The notes: generated by a model from the sequence alone, not told the origin. A stretch of DNA of 64,000 nt from Anticarsia gemmatalis (GCF_050436995.1 NC_134755.1:6759001-6823000); one strand, 5' to 3'. Shown: positions 21,313-34,471, counted from the first letter of the stretch. Numbers and translations: made by a program.

Positions 21313-24300
21313 CTACTTGGTAGAGTTGCCACTTCCCACTTTATTCTTGATCCATTTGTTAGTACGTGTTAGGATGTCTGGCTTCTGTTCAGGGTCCTGC
21401 CACGCAGCGAGGTTAACCGCCTTGATTTCTTCACAAGATACTAGTGGATTACTGTAAAAGAAAAATTTGTAAGTTAGATATACTATACGATTTGGAAAGA
21501 ATGATATCGATGACCTATATGGAGCGCATAATTTTAGTATACGCTATCCTTGTTTAGGGCAACAACAAAAAAGTATTGTTATCGCTATGATACAAGCAAA
21601 TGAAAAAGAATTTTTATTGACAAAGTATGATCTAGTTTTATGACTAAAATGTATTTAAGACTAAAAAATACCGTATAAACAAATTACCATCCCAAACATC
21701 ATTATTCTACAATTCTAAATATCTATTTGAGTAAAAAAAGTGACAAATACTGTAATAGTCGCTGCAATCCTCGTTAAAAAGGGCTATTAATGAAACATAT
21801 TATAATTCAGTTTTCCCGATAAGTATTTAATAAACTTGTTAAGAAACCATACAATCAAAGCATCATACTTGTAGCACTATTCTACGAATCTAAATAACTT
21901 TACAAAATGGATCTATAGTAAGAAGAGTGAGATATCTTACCTATCAGAAGCGGGCTGGAAGACGTCTCTTTGCACAGTGTTGATGCCAGTGTTGTCACAA
22001 AGCAACCTGGCGAAGGTCGAGCGCCTGATCTCAGCCAGTTGTCGCTTCGTGAAACTGCCAGCCTCATCGACGTGACTGTAGAAGTATCTGTCTCCGGCCT
22101 TTGTACGCCACAGTTGTTCCTCTGTAACGCGAAGAGTATAATTAATATTGTACTATTAAGTAGCAAAAATTGGTCTAATTGATTTGAGAAATATAGCGGC
22201 GCTAAAAGCGCTGAGTATTTCGAACCAAATTTCTTAACAGCTATCTACTCTATTCCCGATAGTGGTAGGAAAATGCTTGACTGTGTATTCAGTAGTAAAC
22301 ACGCATGTTTAATACGTCCGTTAGGTACTACTGTAAAGCTTTAACTTAGTTTTCTACTGCATATTAGATACCCATAGTACGTTTTATATTTATTTCTTTA
22401 GTACGCATTACTCATTGTCAACTGAGTAACATAAATATTTTTACATTATATTATCATACCACGTGTACTGGTTTTAAATTGCAAATGATGTACTAATGTT
22501 TATTATTATCGCTGACATAGTGGAGAGTGGGTACATTCTAAAGTAGGGTGTTTTATGATACTTACTTATGAAGCACGTAGCGGTGGGTCCAAGGAGGGAG
22601 CCAGTGACGGGAGTCTCAGCCATCAAACCAATCACCAAGTCTATGTCACCGGGCTGCTCGTATAACTGCGATAGTTTGTCCACCGACTGTTGATAAGAAA
22701 ATAAAACATTTAAGTAAAATTTGCAGCGGAAAATATGATGAATTGGAAAGGCACGAGAGAGGCCCCCACATGACATTAGCACAATCCGCACAATAGTATG
22801 AGAAAAAAATGATCCACGGCCACAAACATAGGGGTTGTCAAGAATCAATGGAATTTTTCACAATTTCTATCCTTGCTCTACGTATCTGTATATTATGAAC
22901 CAATTAAAACCTCATAAGATCATCGTAGTTAGAAAGGTAAAGAGAATTAGGGAATGATTTAATTTTTAAAAATGGTCATAATTATACAACGTGCCGCTCC
23001 AATGGCTTATTTCCTTCAACGTATAGGTAAGTTTCGGGCTAAATAATCGTTGTAGAGCTACTACATACCTCTTGCGGAATAAGATCAGCCAACTGCTGGA
23101 AGGTGTTCACCACAGAGCCGCCACACAGCACTCTGTACTGGACATATCCAGGCAATCCATGATCTCTGCCGCGTTGTACATCCACTGCCAACACATCTAG
23201 ACCGCCCAACCAATGATCACGAAGCTGTTGAAAGAAAATGCACTTTAGTGTGAACGCAATAAGGGATTAATTACTACGAGAATGTTTTTCTGTTACGACA
23301 ATAAGATTCGATAAATTTATTTGCAAGTCAAAGTATTCATTGCACAGATAAGCTGTTTGCATGGTTCAAACGCGATAACTTTATATACCTATAAACATCG
23401 AAGTATGTTAGCAATAACATTTACTAAGTACCTACGTACCAAACACATTCTTAAATAACACGTTTTACAACAAGTCAATTGAAAAATATTTTTTTACTAT
23501 TAACACGCAATTTATTTACCATTTGTCAATACTGGCCTTCTAACACGGGTCATCTATTAAACATCGCAAACAAAACAAATTGTTTTCAAACAAATGACAC
23601 AAACAATTGAATAAATGAGTATTCATGAACGCAAATGATACCTACACGGGGTATCTAGAAAATGTGCAGCAAATAGATCTATTATCGTACCTATCTTTGA
23701 ACAAACTATGTATATTAGTATATCGAAAAGTTACATTTAGGATTGCGCTTTTCAGCGGACGCGATTTTATTTTCTTAATGGTGGTCAGTAGAAGCTTAAG
23801 TTTAAGTTTGTGAGGTCGCCACCCTTTGCCTTCGGTCCTGAACCAGCCTTTTTTCGAGATGACGGAACAAGGGCGGCTGCAAAACACCCTTCCCTCCCCT
23901 ACACAATAAAAATCAAATTGCGTCCTTTTAAAAACGCAAGCTAAGACCTAAAAATCTAACACTTCAATTGACTACATTACGAAGTAGATAGATATACCTT
24001 TAGATAGAGGTAGGTAGGTATATACCTTCCGTTCAATGTGACATTCGTTTCTCTACCAGTGTAGTGCCCATTGTTCAAGGTTCCGAACGAACAAACACTT
24101 GATAAAACTTCGTAACAATTGAACCTCGCTTTATTACTTTTCCATTCGAGATTGTTCATAAAGTCAACGGAAATCATTGAAATTGATTTATCAACCATTC
24201 ATTTATTGATTGTGGGATATGAACTGTTAGTTCTATGATTGTAGATTTGTAGTAATATGTAGAATTATTTGCGCTTCAAGGTGAAAATCGAGCTATTTTA

Positions 24301-27300
24301 TGGCGTATATACGTAAATGTTATTCATGTGAATAACTTAGATATACTAACACGAACGTTGAATGTACTAAAACATTATTATTCATAAAGAAATTGTTTAT
24401 TCTATAAAATTACTGTCAAAAGTGCTACACAAATATTATTACTAGTCAGGCCATGTTTGTCATTGACTCAGGTTTTTTGTCCGATGACGAAAATTATTTC
24501 CAAGTGTAATATGAGATATACCTATACCATACGTAACATTATAAGTACGAGTCTATTTGTCTCTCTATGAAAATCATAGAGAAAAAATACCACTATACAG
24601 TCACCCATCCACGTAAAGACCGCGCCAAGGTTCGCTTAACCCACAGATCTTTTACCGACCGGCAAGCGCAAACGGCTATGGGCGTCTCCTAAATCATAAC
24701 AAAATATACTTACATCCTCATCATAATTCAAGTCCATTCCTTGACTCTTCTGACTGACCATTCCTCTCAAGATCTGCTCCAACGCATTCTTCTGTTTTAA
24801 AATCAGTGGGTTGTAGTAGAACTGTTTGAGGCGTTGTGACGTCACTGTGTTGTCTTCTGCCATCAATTCGATGTCCTGGTCTAAAAGACTGTTGACGAAG
24901 TGGAACGCGGCCGTCGCGAAAGAGTTGGTAATTGTAGGGTCCATGTCAGAATTGAAGCCAGTGTCGTAACTCTCGTACAACTCGTTGAAAGATTTACCTA
25001 TATAAATAAATAAGTACGTTAGTATACGTGTGTTTGTACGCCGTAGAATTATTATGAGCGTGGACTTTGTTCTTGTAAATAATAATGCAACAATACACCT
25101 AGATCTAGATACTTAGTACAAATATGTTGTACAGTCAATATTGGATGAATAATTTATCGCTATGCATATTAGGAATAGTCTGTATCGTATAAATATGGTA
25201 GAGACGTAAAAGACGCTAACTATATTGTTTATTTGTTCTTATGGATGCGCAAAGGAGATAAATTTACCACAAATAATAAATTAATACCCAGAATTATAGA
25301 ACATTTTGTAGAAAGTAAATGATAAAATACCAGCGGAAGTAGGAAACTATTAGACAGCAAATCAAACGATGACCAATCACTATAACGCTAAATTGTTCAG
25401 AAATTCTATACCTAATAAACTGTAGCGCTATTCTATTCCCTACCACTATTAACAATCGACAATCGTCTACCTATCGGTAGATATGAAATACAGATCAGCG
25501 CCTCTAGCGAGCGCCATAGGAACTATTTCTTGCAGTACATTTTAAATGTCAAACTCTCGGTACTCGATAGGCTGTAGGGAATCGCGCTACTGAAAGCTAG
25601 AAAAATAAATAATGTCAATATTTAGTCCTTACCAGTCAGTGCAGGCAGCCAGTGTTTGTACGTGATATGCTGTATCTCAGCCACAACAATCCTGCGAGCT
25701 TCATGGTACAATTTATCGGAGTTCCAGCTAGGGTTCAGTGTGGCTAGTGCTCGGGCGATACGGTTGTGTTCCCTCACCCATAGTGCGTATGTGCTTGTAA
25801 GCCATGGATGGGAGTTGGCGCGAGCGTCTCCTGTGGAAGGAAAGAATAGCTTAGTTAATGTATGTATGTAGAAAAGGTTTTGGACATCTGTTACTTTGTA
25901 GAGCTTTGTTTCCAGGGTAAAGACTAACCCCCGGTTTCTGAGTAAATTTAGAGGTAGTTTATCGTAGCGTTTTTTTTTTGTATGACTTTTAACGCTATTG
26001 AATGCTGTTTATCTAAACAGCCGCTAAATGTACGCAGAAACCAGGGGTTAGTAAGAAAAGAGTAGAGTAAATTTTAACACATTCATCCTAACAAAGTCGG
26101 ACATCTTTGATCACAACATTCTTATCTACATTCCCACGCTAAACTTCTGTTCGCTGTTTCACCCACCTAGTTCTGTTTGTTTATATTCTTTCTTGATATA
26201 CATATATTACCCTGTATAATTAGTGGCCCTACCTTTCAAACTGACGGTAAATTCACTCTATATGATTGACTATCATAAGTGTCAGCGTTTAACCTAAATG
26301 AATAAATGATTTGATTTTGATTTCGAAGTCCTATACTGGCATTGTTCATCCATGTACATTTAGCATTTTAGCTAGATACATTGGACTATAACTTCCGTTA
26401 TCACAAAAGGATCCATATAATTTTAGAACCATTATATTTATTGCTACAAGCTGACACTATCAGTCATGTATTGTCTATTACGGTGACATAGTTTACCAAT
26501 CTTTACATCGACAGAAACTGGCCTTCGAATAGATTAACATCACAATAAGATATTTTAGGAATCGGTAGCAATTCTCATGTTATATTCATAGTTTCGTCAA
26601 CCAACATTTATATATTTTCGTTCATTAGATAAATTATGGCTACAGTCATCTATACTAATCTATACTAATATTATAAAGCTGAAGAGTTTGTTTGTTTGTT
26701 TGTTTGTTTGTTTGTTTGTTTGTTTGAACGCGCTAATCTCAGGATCTACTGGTCCGATTTGAAAAAATATTTCAGTGTTAGATAGTCCATTTATCGAGGA
26801 AGGCTATAAGCTATATATCATCACGCTACGACCAATAGGAGCGGAGTAGCAACGAGAAATGTTACAAAAACGGGAAAAATTATGACGCATTCTCTCTTAT
26901 GTGACGCAAGCGAAGTTGCGCGGGTCAGCTAGTAAGAAATAATAAGAAACTACAGTCTGATTCTATGTCTGGCAAAGTCTACCGCAGCCTTAAAACTGCA
27001 TTAGGCACGGTGGTTTATGCATTCATAGCTAGGTGCGCTCACCAGTCAGTAAAGGATCAATGGTTGAGGCAATTTTAGAGTGGATATTCTGTAGATGGAT
27101 GCCCGCATTATGGTATTTGAGCTAAACGTCTCCGTGCTTTATAGCGAACGTAAAATGTCGGTCCAGTATTTTACATAACAGAAGTTAAGCAATGTCAAAG
27201 GTCTTCGGGCGGCTTGAAAAACTTTGATAATAGTTTGACCAATAGATTTTCGTTGAATACATGAATGAGCATCTATGTATCTATAGAAATAGATATCAAC

Positions 27301-30300
27301 TACCTACCTAATATGTTACCTTATCAAATGATATCAAAATCAAATAAACCGATATCTAAATAACTTGATCTCGTTATCGACGTTATCAGTAGTCTTATCA
27401 GTTAAGCAACACGCGTGATAATGAAGGTGTAAATAATGACAACAATAATAAACCTATATTTGTTGTATGTGTAACGTAAACTAACCATTTACGTAGGTAA
27501 CTTATAGGTAAAGATAGGTAACATTTGCCGAACATATTTACATCAAGATGCCCTTGTCTAATAAAAGACGACGCATGTAAAATAAAAATAAAACTAAAGT
27601 CGCACTACTATCTTATAATAGCAGCCACTAAAAGAACTCAAAATTTCCCGAAATAGGTTTTTTTAACAATAACACTGATAACTAATTTCCTGTTAAATAT
27701 TTATTTCGTAAAACCGTCTGGCTTTTACACAGTTAAGATCTTAAACAACAATTAAAAAATCTCCGATATTTTTTTCATACCTTTTATTGATTGGCTAGTT
27801 AAGTTATTTATGCCGTTCTAATATTCCCTTCACCAACTTTCTCATCATACGAAGCTATTTGAGACCCCATCCGACTACATTTCCTCTCCTCCCTTCACTT
27901 TCACCCCCTACAACTTTTTAACGGCTCAACCGATTTTCATCAAACATGTCTAAAAACACTCGCACATAAGTAACCTTTAATATAAAAAAAACTAAATTGA
28001 AATCACTTCATCCGTTTGGGAGTTATGATGCCAAAGACAGACAGACGCACACAAAGACACGTCAAACTTATAACACCCCTCTTTCTGCGTCGGAGTTAAA
28101 AAAAATATAAAATATCAACAGTTTAAATCTTTTGAAAAACTTACCAGCATTAAAACAAGTAGCGGAATCATCAGTTACAAGGCATTTTTCTTTAGGGTTA
28201 GCTGCCAAAGGCAAGTGCTCGTCATCTTCAATACGAGAGGTCTTCAATAGACCGCCAGTCTTTTCCCTTAACGCGGCTGCGTCGCGACTATTCGACCCGT
28301 AGATGTTCGATCCGTCCAGGAAATGGGTTGCTTGGTTCATCTGAAGGAAAATGCAACTTATTAACATCTTTTATGATTCAGTTTTGAATGACACGTTACT
28401 GTTACTTAAGATAGTAAGTTATAGTCTCGAAGATAAAGATACTTCTTACCTACTGTAAAAGATAATCTATACTAATATTATAAAGCTGAAGAGTTTGTTT
28501 GTTTGTTTGTTTGAACGCGCTAATCTCAGGAACTACTGGTCTGATTTGAAAAATTCTTTCAATGATAGATAGCCCATTTATTGAGGAAGGCTATAGGCTA
28601 TAAAACATCACGCTACGGCCATTAGGAGCGGAGTAGCAACGAAAAATGTTACAAAAACGGGGAAAATTTTGACTCATTCTCTTAGGTGACGCAAGCGAAG
28701 TTGCGCGGGTCAGCTAGTATTGCATAAATAGATTCTCAGAACATTAAATTTTACGACTGGCTTTAATGCTTCATTGACTAGTTATTATCTTTGTTAATTA
28801 GATATTTATCTTAACATATTTTCAATATTACTAAAGCAATTAGTGTTTGTTATTTGAACTATTATTGGTTTACTGCTACAATGTATGTTTATGCTCTTTT
28901 CTTGAGAACAAAGGAAACCTCAAGACGTAAGTGATTGTAAAAGCAAACAATGTATTGTACAGTTGCGTTATAAATAGTTTTAACACAAATATAAATAAAT
29001 ATGTACATTTTTATGCTTAAATTCCAGTTTAAGGGAGGTCATATAACGCGTGATTATTTAATGAAATAACCAATCGAATGAAGGTTAAGAATACAAAATA
29101 GGTAAACGTACTTCGTAAATGATCGTCGTATCTATACTAATATTATAAAATTGTAGTTTGTTTGTTTGATTTTTTGTTTGTTTGTTTGAACGCGCGAATC
29201 TCAGGAACTACTGGTGCGAATCGAAAAAATCTTTTGCTCTTGGATAGCCTATTTATTAAGGAAGGCCATAGGCTATATAACATCACGCTACGACAAATAG
29301 GAGCAAAGCACCAGTAAAAGTGTTTCAAAAACGGGGATAATTATGACCTATTCTCCCTTTTGTGACGCAAGCGAAGCAGCGCGAGTCAGCTAGTTGTACA
29401 TAATATTGATGTTCTCACCACTAATTTAATGTTTACAGAGAATATGAGAACGTGTGTATTGCAAAACAGTGTCATTTTACATCCGGCCATTCGAATACGT
29501 GGTATATTACGATATTATAATGGTATATGTTTAAAAGCAGTGGAATTTACCTCTCATTTTCTGATAAAACAATCGTATTCTTTCTCGCGACAGATTTTTC
29601 CATTACCTTCCGATAACAATGGTTATAGTCACGTATATCATTCAGTATTTATTGTAGGTATACTTGACTGTTATGAATGAGATAATAATATAGATAAGTG
29701 TGAAGAAGTCAATCTAATTAATGATAATGAATAATTTTAACCTATTGTCCCACTGCTGGGCAAGAGTCTCCTCCCGCAATGAGGTTAGGCCTTGAGTCTA
29801 CCAGGATGGCTAAATGCTGACTGGAGAGTTTAAAAAAAATAACAACTCACGCATTAAGAACTGCTCTAGTGTCTCGGGGACTTTTACCAACATACAAACA
29901 ACGAACACAAAGCACAACAGAACCAAAACCACTATTTGTGGATGAAATAATTGTTCTGTATGGGAATCGAACCCACGATCTCCCGACGCAATGGCAGTCC
30001 CGTAGCGACCTTAACCACCATGTCATTGAGGCGGTCATGTAATAATTAATCAATGATTAATACTATTTAATAAATTCAACATTGACAGTATGTCAAAGTC
30101 GTACTTCTCATAATAATATTAGATCAAAACAGTCCCTGTTTCTAGAAACTAATAATATTTATCGCCTGTTTACAGGAAAACGCTTACGATAAATCTAGCT
30201 TCTCTCAGTTATTTTAGGCAACACATAAATTGCATTAACGAAATGGTGTAATGTGTAAGTGCAATTTAATGACTCGAATTCGCGAGTACTAAAAATATAA

Positions 30301-33300
30301 TTACGTTCTTGAGATTTAAATAACTTGTTCGTATATTTAGAACGTAATATCTGTATTTGCATAAAAACAATCGTGAGGAAAACGCATTAAATTAATATCA
30401 GGGCCAACATACAAAGTGAACGAACTGTGCACGAGTTGATAAATTACTCTAATCATCATGTAATCATAAAACTGAGATGCACAATTGCGCAACGGGAGAT
30501 ATTTTATTTATTACCTGACGTTTCGACCAAGTTACATCTTAGTCGCATTCTACCTGCGGCAAAGAACCGATGGATAGTACATCTGAGGACCTATTTTACC
30601 TTATTTTAATATCTATCAAATAGCTTTTCAGATTATTTTTTTACAGTTGTTTTCAAACGTAATTGCCTTCGTGGCGAATGGTTAAGGTAGCCACACCGCT
30701 ACCATTGTGTCGAGAGGTCCTGTTTTCAATTCTCGCACGGGCCAATTATTTTGGGATCCCCAAAAAGTTGTTACGGGTTTCCGTTGTGTCTATTGTTTGT
30801 ATGACACAAGAGCAAATCTTATGCGCGGGAGTTGGCCACGGGCTGACACACGGTCGATGTAATTCGATCGAAACGTCGGGTGAACAAATAAGGTATTCTA
30901 ACCTTAAATTTTCAGTCGCGTTTAAGACCCGTTGCATTATATTATTACTGTTTCTTTATTATGCAAATAAGTTACCTGACACTTATTCGTAAACTGTGAA
31001 ACTAGCCCTTAGTGTTATGTGTACATTGTACAAGCCGCGATAGTTTAAAAACGTTAATCACGTAATCGTTCGTATAACGACTTGTTTACAAACGTCCGTA
31101 TCCTTGAAAGCTATTGATCTAGGCTTCAGAGTACATTATGTAAGAACAAAACGTCAATAGATGCAACTATGACTGATCTATTACCGGAGTTACATGACTC
31201 GTGTACATTAGTCGTTATTGCTATCAATTGAACTCGTGTTCTCAAGTACGAATCGATAAGGACTGTTGACATTGCTTAGACTTTTGGACTTGCCTTTTGA
31301 ATACTACGAATTTATTAACATGTTTATACGTACTTAAGGACTTGCAAATACTGAAAAGGGAACAAATCATTTCAGCGATTCTGTACAGTCGGTACTGTCG
31401 AGTATCGAAATTTTGGCATTTAAAATGTACTGCCAAAATATTTCCTACGACACCCGTCAGAGGCGCTGATAAGATTTTCATACAAAATTTCTCGATGACG
31501 GTTGTCGGTAGTCGATAGTAGTAGAGAATCGAGCTACGAATGAAATGATTTATCTTTTTATGTTTCATATGTAAAAGGTGCTATAATGGTGACGAGCTAA
31601 GTAGCCTTCATTTAGAATTGCATTTTTTATGAATTAGCCAGAGCTACGTTTCGAAAAAATAAGTGATGACTAAGTAAATATATTATTTACTTTAGCTAAG
31701 TGTGCCATTAATTGGTGTCTTATTACATCGATTGGGCAATCATGTTACAATTAGCTTAATATTGCCGACTAAATTGTTTTAACATCGTTGTTTATTTCAT
31801 ACAACTCATTACAAATATTGCAAAAATGCAAAAATGCAAACGTGTATTTAAAAAGCTTAACTCTAACTTAAGTACATAATATATGCAAACAACCCGGTCT
31901 ATTTTGTTAAAAAAAAGATAAGTAATCTTCAAATAATGACGTTATTTTCGTAACAACTGTTTGTTCCATAAGAGTACGTATAAATACGTATTATATCTTA
32001 AAACAGTTTCGATTTGTAGATTTTAACTAAAGTCACAATAACATTTTGTTTATAGCATTGCAATACTCAGAGTACGTACTCATTAAATAGCTATTACAAG
32101 TACATAAATTAATTTTAAAAACATTGAAGTGTATAATTACAGCAACCGAATAGTTGACTCAGTACAATGCAGTATGCACGATGCGTGAGCGTGATCGCTG
32201 TCGGTATTTCACAAGGAACAATAACATCGTTGCTCGCAGAACATAAATTGTTTCGCGTTAAGGAAATTGCAAGTTTATCTTACTGGTATGCTTATTATTC
32301 ATGACGCAAGTAGGAACAGATTTAAAACGTCACTGAGAAAACTACGTGAGGATTATTAGGAAGCACATTTAAGGCTTCGATCCCTTTGTGAATTGTGATG
32401 GAAGATAAAAGATACAAGGAAGCTGAATTTGTGTTGTGATTTTTGTTACTGACTCTACATAAAAAACTTTAAATTCTGCAAGAATAGGTACTTGAATCTT
32501 GAATAACAACAGTCTACCAAATAAGTTACTGAATAACTCACTATTTTCAAAACCTCTTTACATGGTGGTTTTAATATGTATTCGAATACAAGTAGACAAG
32601 ATTGGTCGAAGTTAATTAATAAATTAAGGTAATATGCATGCTTTAGAACAAAAAGTATCATAAAGTTAAACTTGTGTAATGACTTTTGTACCTTTACGTC
32701 CTTTACTGTACTTAGTGTCCGGCTGTTTTAAAAGTATTTTTACTTGTACTTCTTGCAAAGGTATCTCTACTATCACACAGAAAACAAATGTATGACGCGT
32801 TTGACTCTACCAATGCTGTTTCAAAAGTAAAAGACAATCTTACTAACCTGTTCTGAAGCTCCGAAAGTGCAGTCTCCTCTATAAGTGGTGACAGACCGAG
32901 TGTACTCCATGCAAGTGACGTAGCTGTTCTTGAAGGTAGGGTCATCGTGAGGCACCGTGATCGGCATGCAGCTTGGATGAATGTAGCGAGGGGACAGAGG
33001 AAAGCCTTCGTCGCAGCATCTTAAGTGTTTGTTGGTGTGTACTGGGCAAAATAACGAACAAATATAAATATGTGGATGTTTTTATGAAGATATATTGGTA
33101 TAAGGATCGATTTCTTCCTATGCTGACAGCGGTCGCGTACTTCAATCACGCATAAGAATAAACACAATGCGTAAGAGACCAACACACGCGGCAGACGTCA
33201 GAGTAAGAGAAAAGTAAGCCTAATAGTATGATACTCACTTGTCTTTCTCACCGGAGTGTGAACCAAATCCTGGTAGATGAACTGACTCCAGACTGCCAAG

Positions 33301-34458
33301 GCAATAGTTCTCGTGTGATTTGGCTCATCCAGCTTGTTAGTAAGCTTCGTGCTCACTGCACGCGCTGACGGTAGAGCCTTGTTACTGATTGCACGGCGGG
33401 GCTACAAGACATATTTTTAATTAGACAGAGGTAGCAAAAGCTTAAAATATATTTTGCTATGAAACGTCTTCGAGACCGTTCATTGACTTCACCGATAAAA
33501 TTACTGACGCTGTGAGTAAAATATTCATTAATAGCTATTTCACGATTATAAAGATGTAACAATCTAATGACGTAAAAAATGTGTGGTAGTTATCAGTATT
33601 TATAAACATTTCGACATAAATCATGAGGTTATCTTTAGACATATTTATTAAATACCAACCGCATCAATATCGTCAGAGTATCTGGGGTGAAGAAGGCGTT
33701 TGTAACCGGTCATGGCCTGGCCCCAAGAGGAACGAACTGGATTGTTGCAGGATCCGTCAAAAGTGCGGTACTTCGAAGACATTTTGTTCGTACGACAAGT
33801 GAAACGCTCCAGTGCGGCACACTCTCCTCCATATTCACTATCGCGCAAATTCAACGTGCTAATGTAACTCGCACATTCGTCATTGGGTAAACCATACCTA
33901 GAAGAAACATTTATTTTAAAACCTGGCTTGAAGATAAAGAAATATTGTTAGTAAAACTTGACAAGAGTATTAAATTACATACCTTCTGCATCTGGTGTAG
34001 ACTAGATTCTCAGATGCCTTCTTTATAATCAACGAAGACTTTTGGTAATGCATAGCGTCGTCTGATACAGACCCGTCAAGAACAAGTCCATGAGAAGGCG
34101 TGCCAGTCTTAGGAGTTATTCCAGCCGATTCCAAGTTCGTTTCAAATCTCTTCATTAGTGAAACTTGCAGTTTACTAATTTCAATTGACCGATTCGTGTG
34201 CGTACTCGTCACTGGTGGTAACTTTCGCAGCATTTCGGCACTTGGAAACGGGTAATCATACATAGGCGGTGGATGGATAATATCTGGAAAAGAGATAATA
34301 AATTAAAACCTTCATAATTTTATAAGATTAAAATGAAATGGGGCGAAGAAATACTACATACCAGTATTTATGATGAGATTTAACGGGTAAGGAGCTACAT
34401 GGCTACCAAAAGTAACTCCCGCCCACAACACCACACCAAGCAATACCATCTTCATCAT
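21313..34458 (-). CDS. Secreted animal haem-peroxidase family protein, probable pseudo-enzyme
   Basis: Complete 12-exon gene, 755 residues. Exons (minus strand): 34458-34362, 34283-33983, 33897-33660, 33401-33239, 33041-32848, 28340-28145, 25830-25633, 24997-24714, 23224-23069, 22686-22566, 22121-21941, 21451-21313; all junctions are GT-AG and the frame is unbroken. Residues 1-18 form a signal peptide (MMKMVLLGVVLWAGVTFG). The rest is the peroxidase fold: 'YRTFDGSCNN', 'LPSARAVS', 'THFLDGSNIYGS', 'LWVREHNRIA', 'QRGRDHGLPGY'. The order matches insect chorion-peroxidase/peroxinectin-type proteins. Against myeloperoxidase-type enzymes (aligned by eye), the distal DHD is Y255-Q256-D257, the haem-ester Glu is S403, the proximal haem-ligand His is N498 ('FHFVNSLL' for FRFGHSLI) and its partner Asn is D572. 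The calcium loop T-x-F-x-D-x-S and R400 are kept. It therefore probably does not bind haem covalently or work as a peroxidase. Several introns hold transposons. A splice acceptor 13 nt before the start implies an upstream 5' UTR exon. Confidence 0.93.
24598..24690 (-). repeat. 5S rRNA-derived SINE, copy 2 (reverse, partial)
   Basis: The complement reads GGGTTAAGCGAACC, GGCGCGGTCTTTAC, GTGGATGGGTGAC, the same order as the copy at 10164-10325. It lies in intron 8 of the peroxidase-like gene, only about 24 bases from the splice donor of exon 8. Confidence 0.55.
25424..25597. mobile_element. Short-TIR MITE ('TAGCGCGATTCTC' family), copy 3
   Basis: Left TAGCGCTATTCTATTCC, right GGGAATCGCGCTA. The internal 'cagatcagcgcctctagcga' and 'cagtacattttaaatgtcaa' are shared with other copies. 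It lies in intron 7 of the peroxidase-like gene, about 36 bases downstream of the exon 7 donor on the minus strand. Confidence 0.65.
26215..26330 (+). repeat. Retroelement 3' tail ('tgaataaatgattttgattt')
   Basis: Contains 'gtggccctacctttcaaact', 'gactatcataagtgtcagcg' and ends in 'aatgaataaatgatttgatt'. A second copy is at 39840-39975. This tail type is common in moth LINE/SINE pairs; family not assigned. Confidence 0.5.
26659..26932 (+). mobile_element. Helitron-like non-autonomous element, copy 4
   Basis: Full-length copy: TCTATACTAATATTATAAAG start, an expanded (GTTT)n run, 'gtgacgcaagcgaagttgcg' forming the CGCAA/TTGCG terminal hairpin, and CTAG end at 26929-26932. Lies in intron 6 of the peroxidase-like gene. 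Confidence 0.85.
27771..28108 (+). repeat. Dispersed intronic repeat ('ctcaaccgattttcatcaaa'), copy 1
   Basis: About 330 bp containing 'catcatacgaagctatttga', 'gaccccatccga', 'ctcaaccgattttcatcaaa', 'gggagttatgatgccaaaga' and 'cttataacacccctctttct'. The same order recurs in reverse at 58343-58690. Non-coding; looks like a widespread lepidopteran element with no visible terminal repeats. Lies 36 bases from exon 6. Confidence 0.75.
28466..28717 (+). mobile_element. Helitron-like non-autonomous element, copy 5
   Basis: TCTATACTAATATTATAAAG start, short GTTT run, intact terminal hairpin (CGCAAGCGAAGTTGCG) and CTAG at 28714-28717. Intron 5 of the peroxidase-like gene. Confidence 0.85.
29131..29393 (+). 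mobile_element. Helitron-like non-autonomous element, copy 6
   Basis: Same ends as the other copies, CTAG at 29390-29393. The terminal hairpin is degraded: the right arm reads CAGCG instead of TTGCG. Confidence 0.8.
29740..29815 (+). repeat. 'CCCACTGCTG' dispersed repeat, copy 6
   Basis: 'attgtcccactgctgggcaa', 'gagtctcctcccgcaatgag' and 'gttaggccttgagtctacca' in standard order; truncated. Confidence 0.7.
29855..30036 (-). repeat. tRNA-derived SINE, family A, copy 3 (reverse)
   Basis: The reverse complement carries an A-box region at about 30010-30030, B box 'gtgggttcgattcccataca', then 'caattatttcatccacaaat' and 'gtcccc' body sequence like the copy at 6821. Lies in intron 5 of the peroxidase-like gene. 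Confidence 0.7.
30465..30560 (-). repeat. SINE/LINE tail fragment ('cgaaacgtcaggtaa')
   Basis: The reverse complement reads 'atgtaacttggtcgaaacgt' then 'caggtaataaataaaatatc'. A matching phrase ends the SINE at 30661-30905 and another trace lies at 43250-43300. Confidence 0.5.
30661..30905 (+). repeat. tRNA-derived SINE, family A, copy 4
   Basis: Diverged tRNA head ('tgccttcgtggcgaatggtt', B-box-like 'ttttcaattctcgcac') and body ('agttgttacgggtttccgtt', 'gacacaagagcaaatcttat'), followed by a tail 'cgaaacgtcgggtgaacaaa'. Not a tRNA gene. Lies in intron 5 of the peroxidase-like gene. Confidence 0.65.
31382..31537 (-). mobile_element. Short-TIR MITE ('TAGCGCGATTCTC' family), copy 4
   Basis: Reverse orientation: right edge 'gtcgatagtagtagagaatc' then GAGCTA. 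The internal 'catttaaaatgtactgccaa' and 'gtcagaggcgctgat' match other copies in complement. The left end is less well preserved. Confidence 0.6.
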
Positions 34459-34471
34459 TTCTTCCAATATT

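Noticed and set aside
26690..26725. GTTT tandem run as a CRISPR-like or functional repeat
   Set aside because: It is a microsatellite-like stretch that belongs to the 5' part of each Helitron-like copy and varies in length among them.
30746..30992. Frames of 63-109 codons on both strands
   Set aside because: They are formed by a diverged SINE and its tail; no conserved motif.
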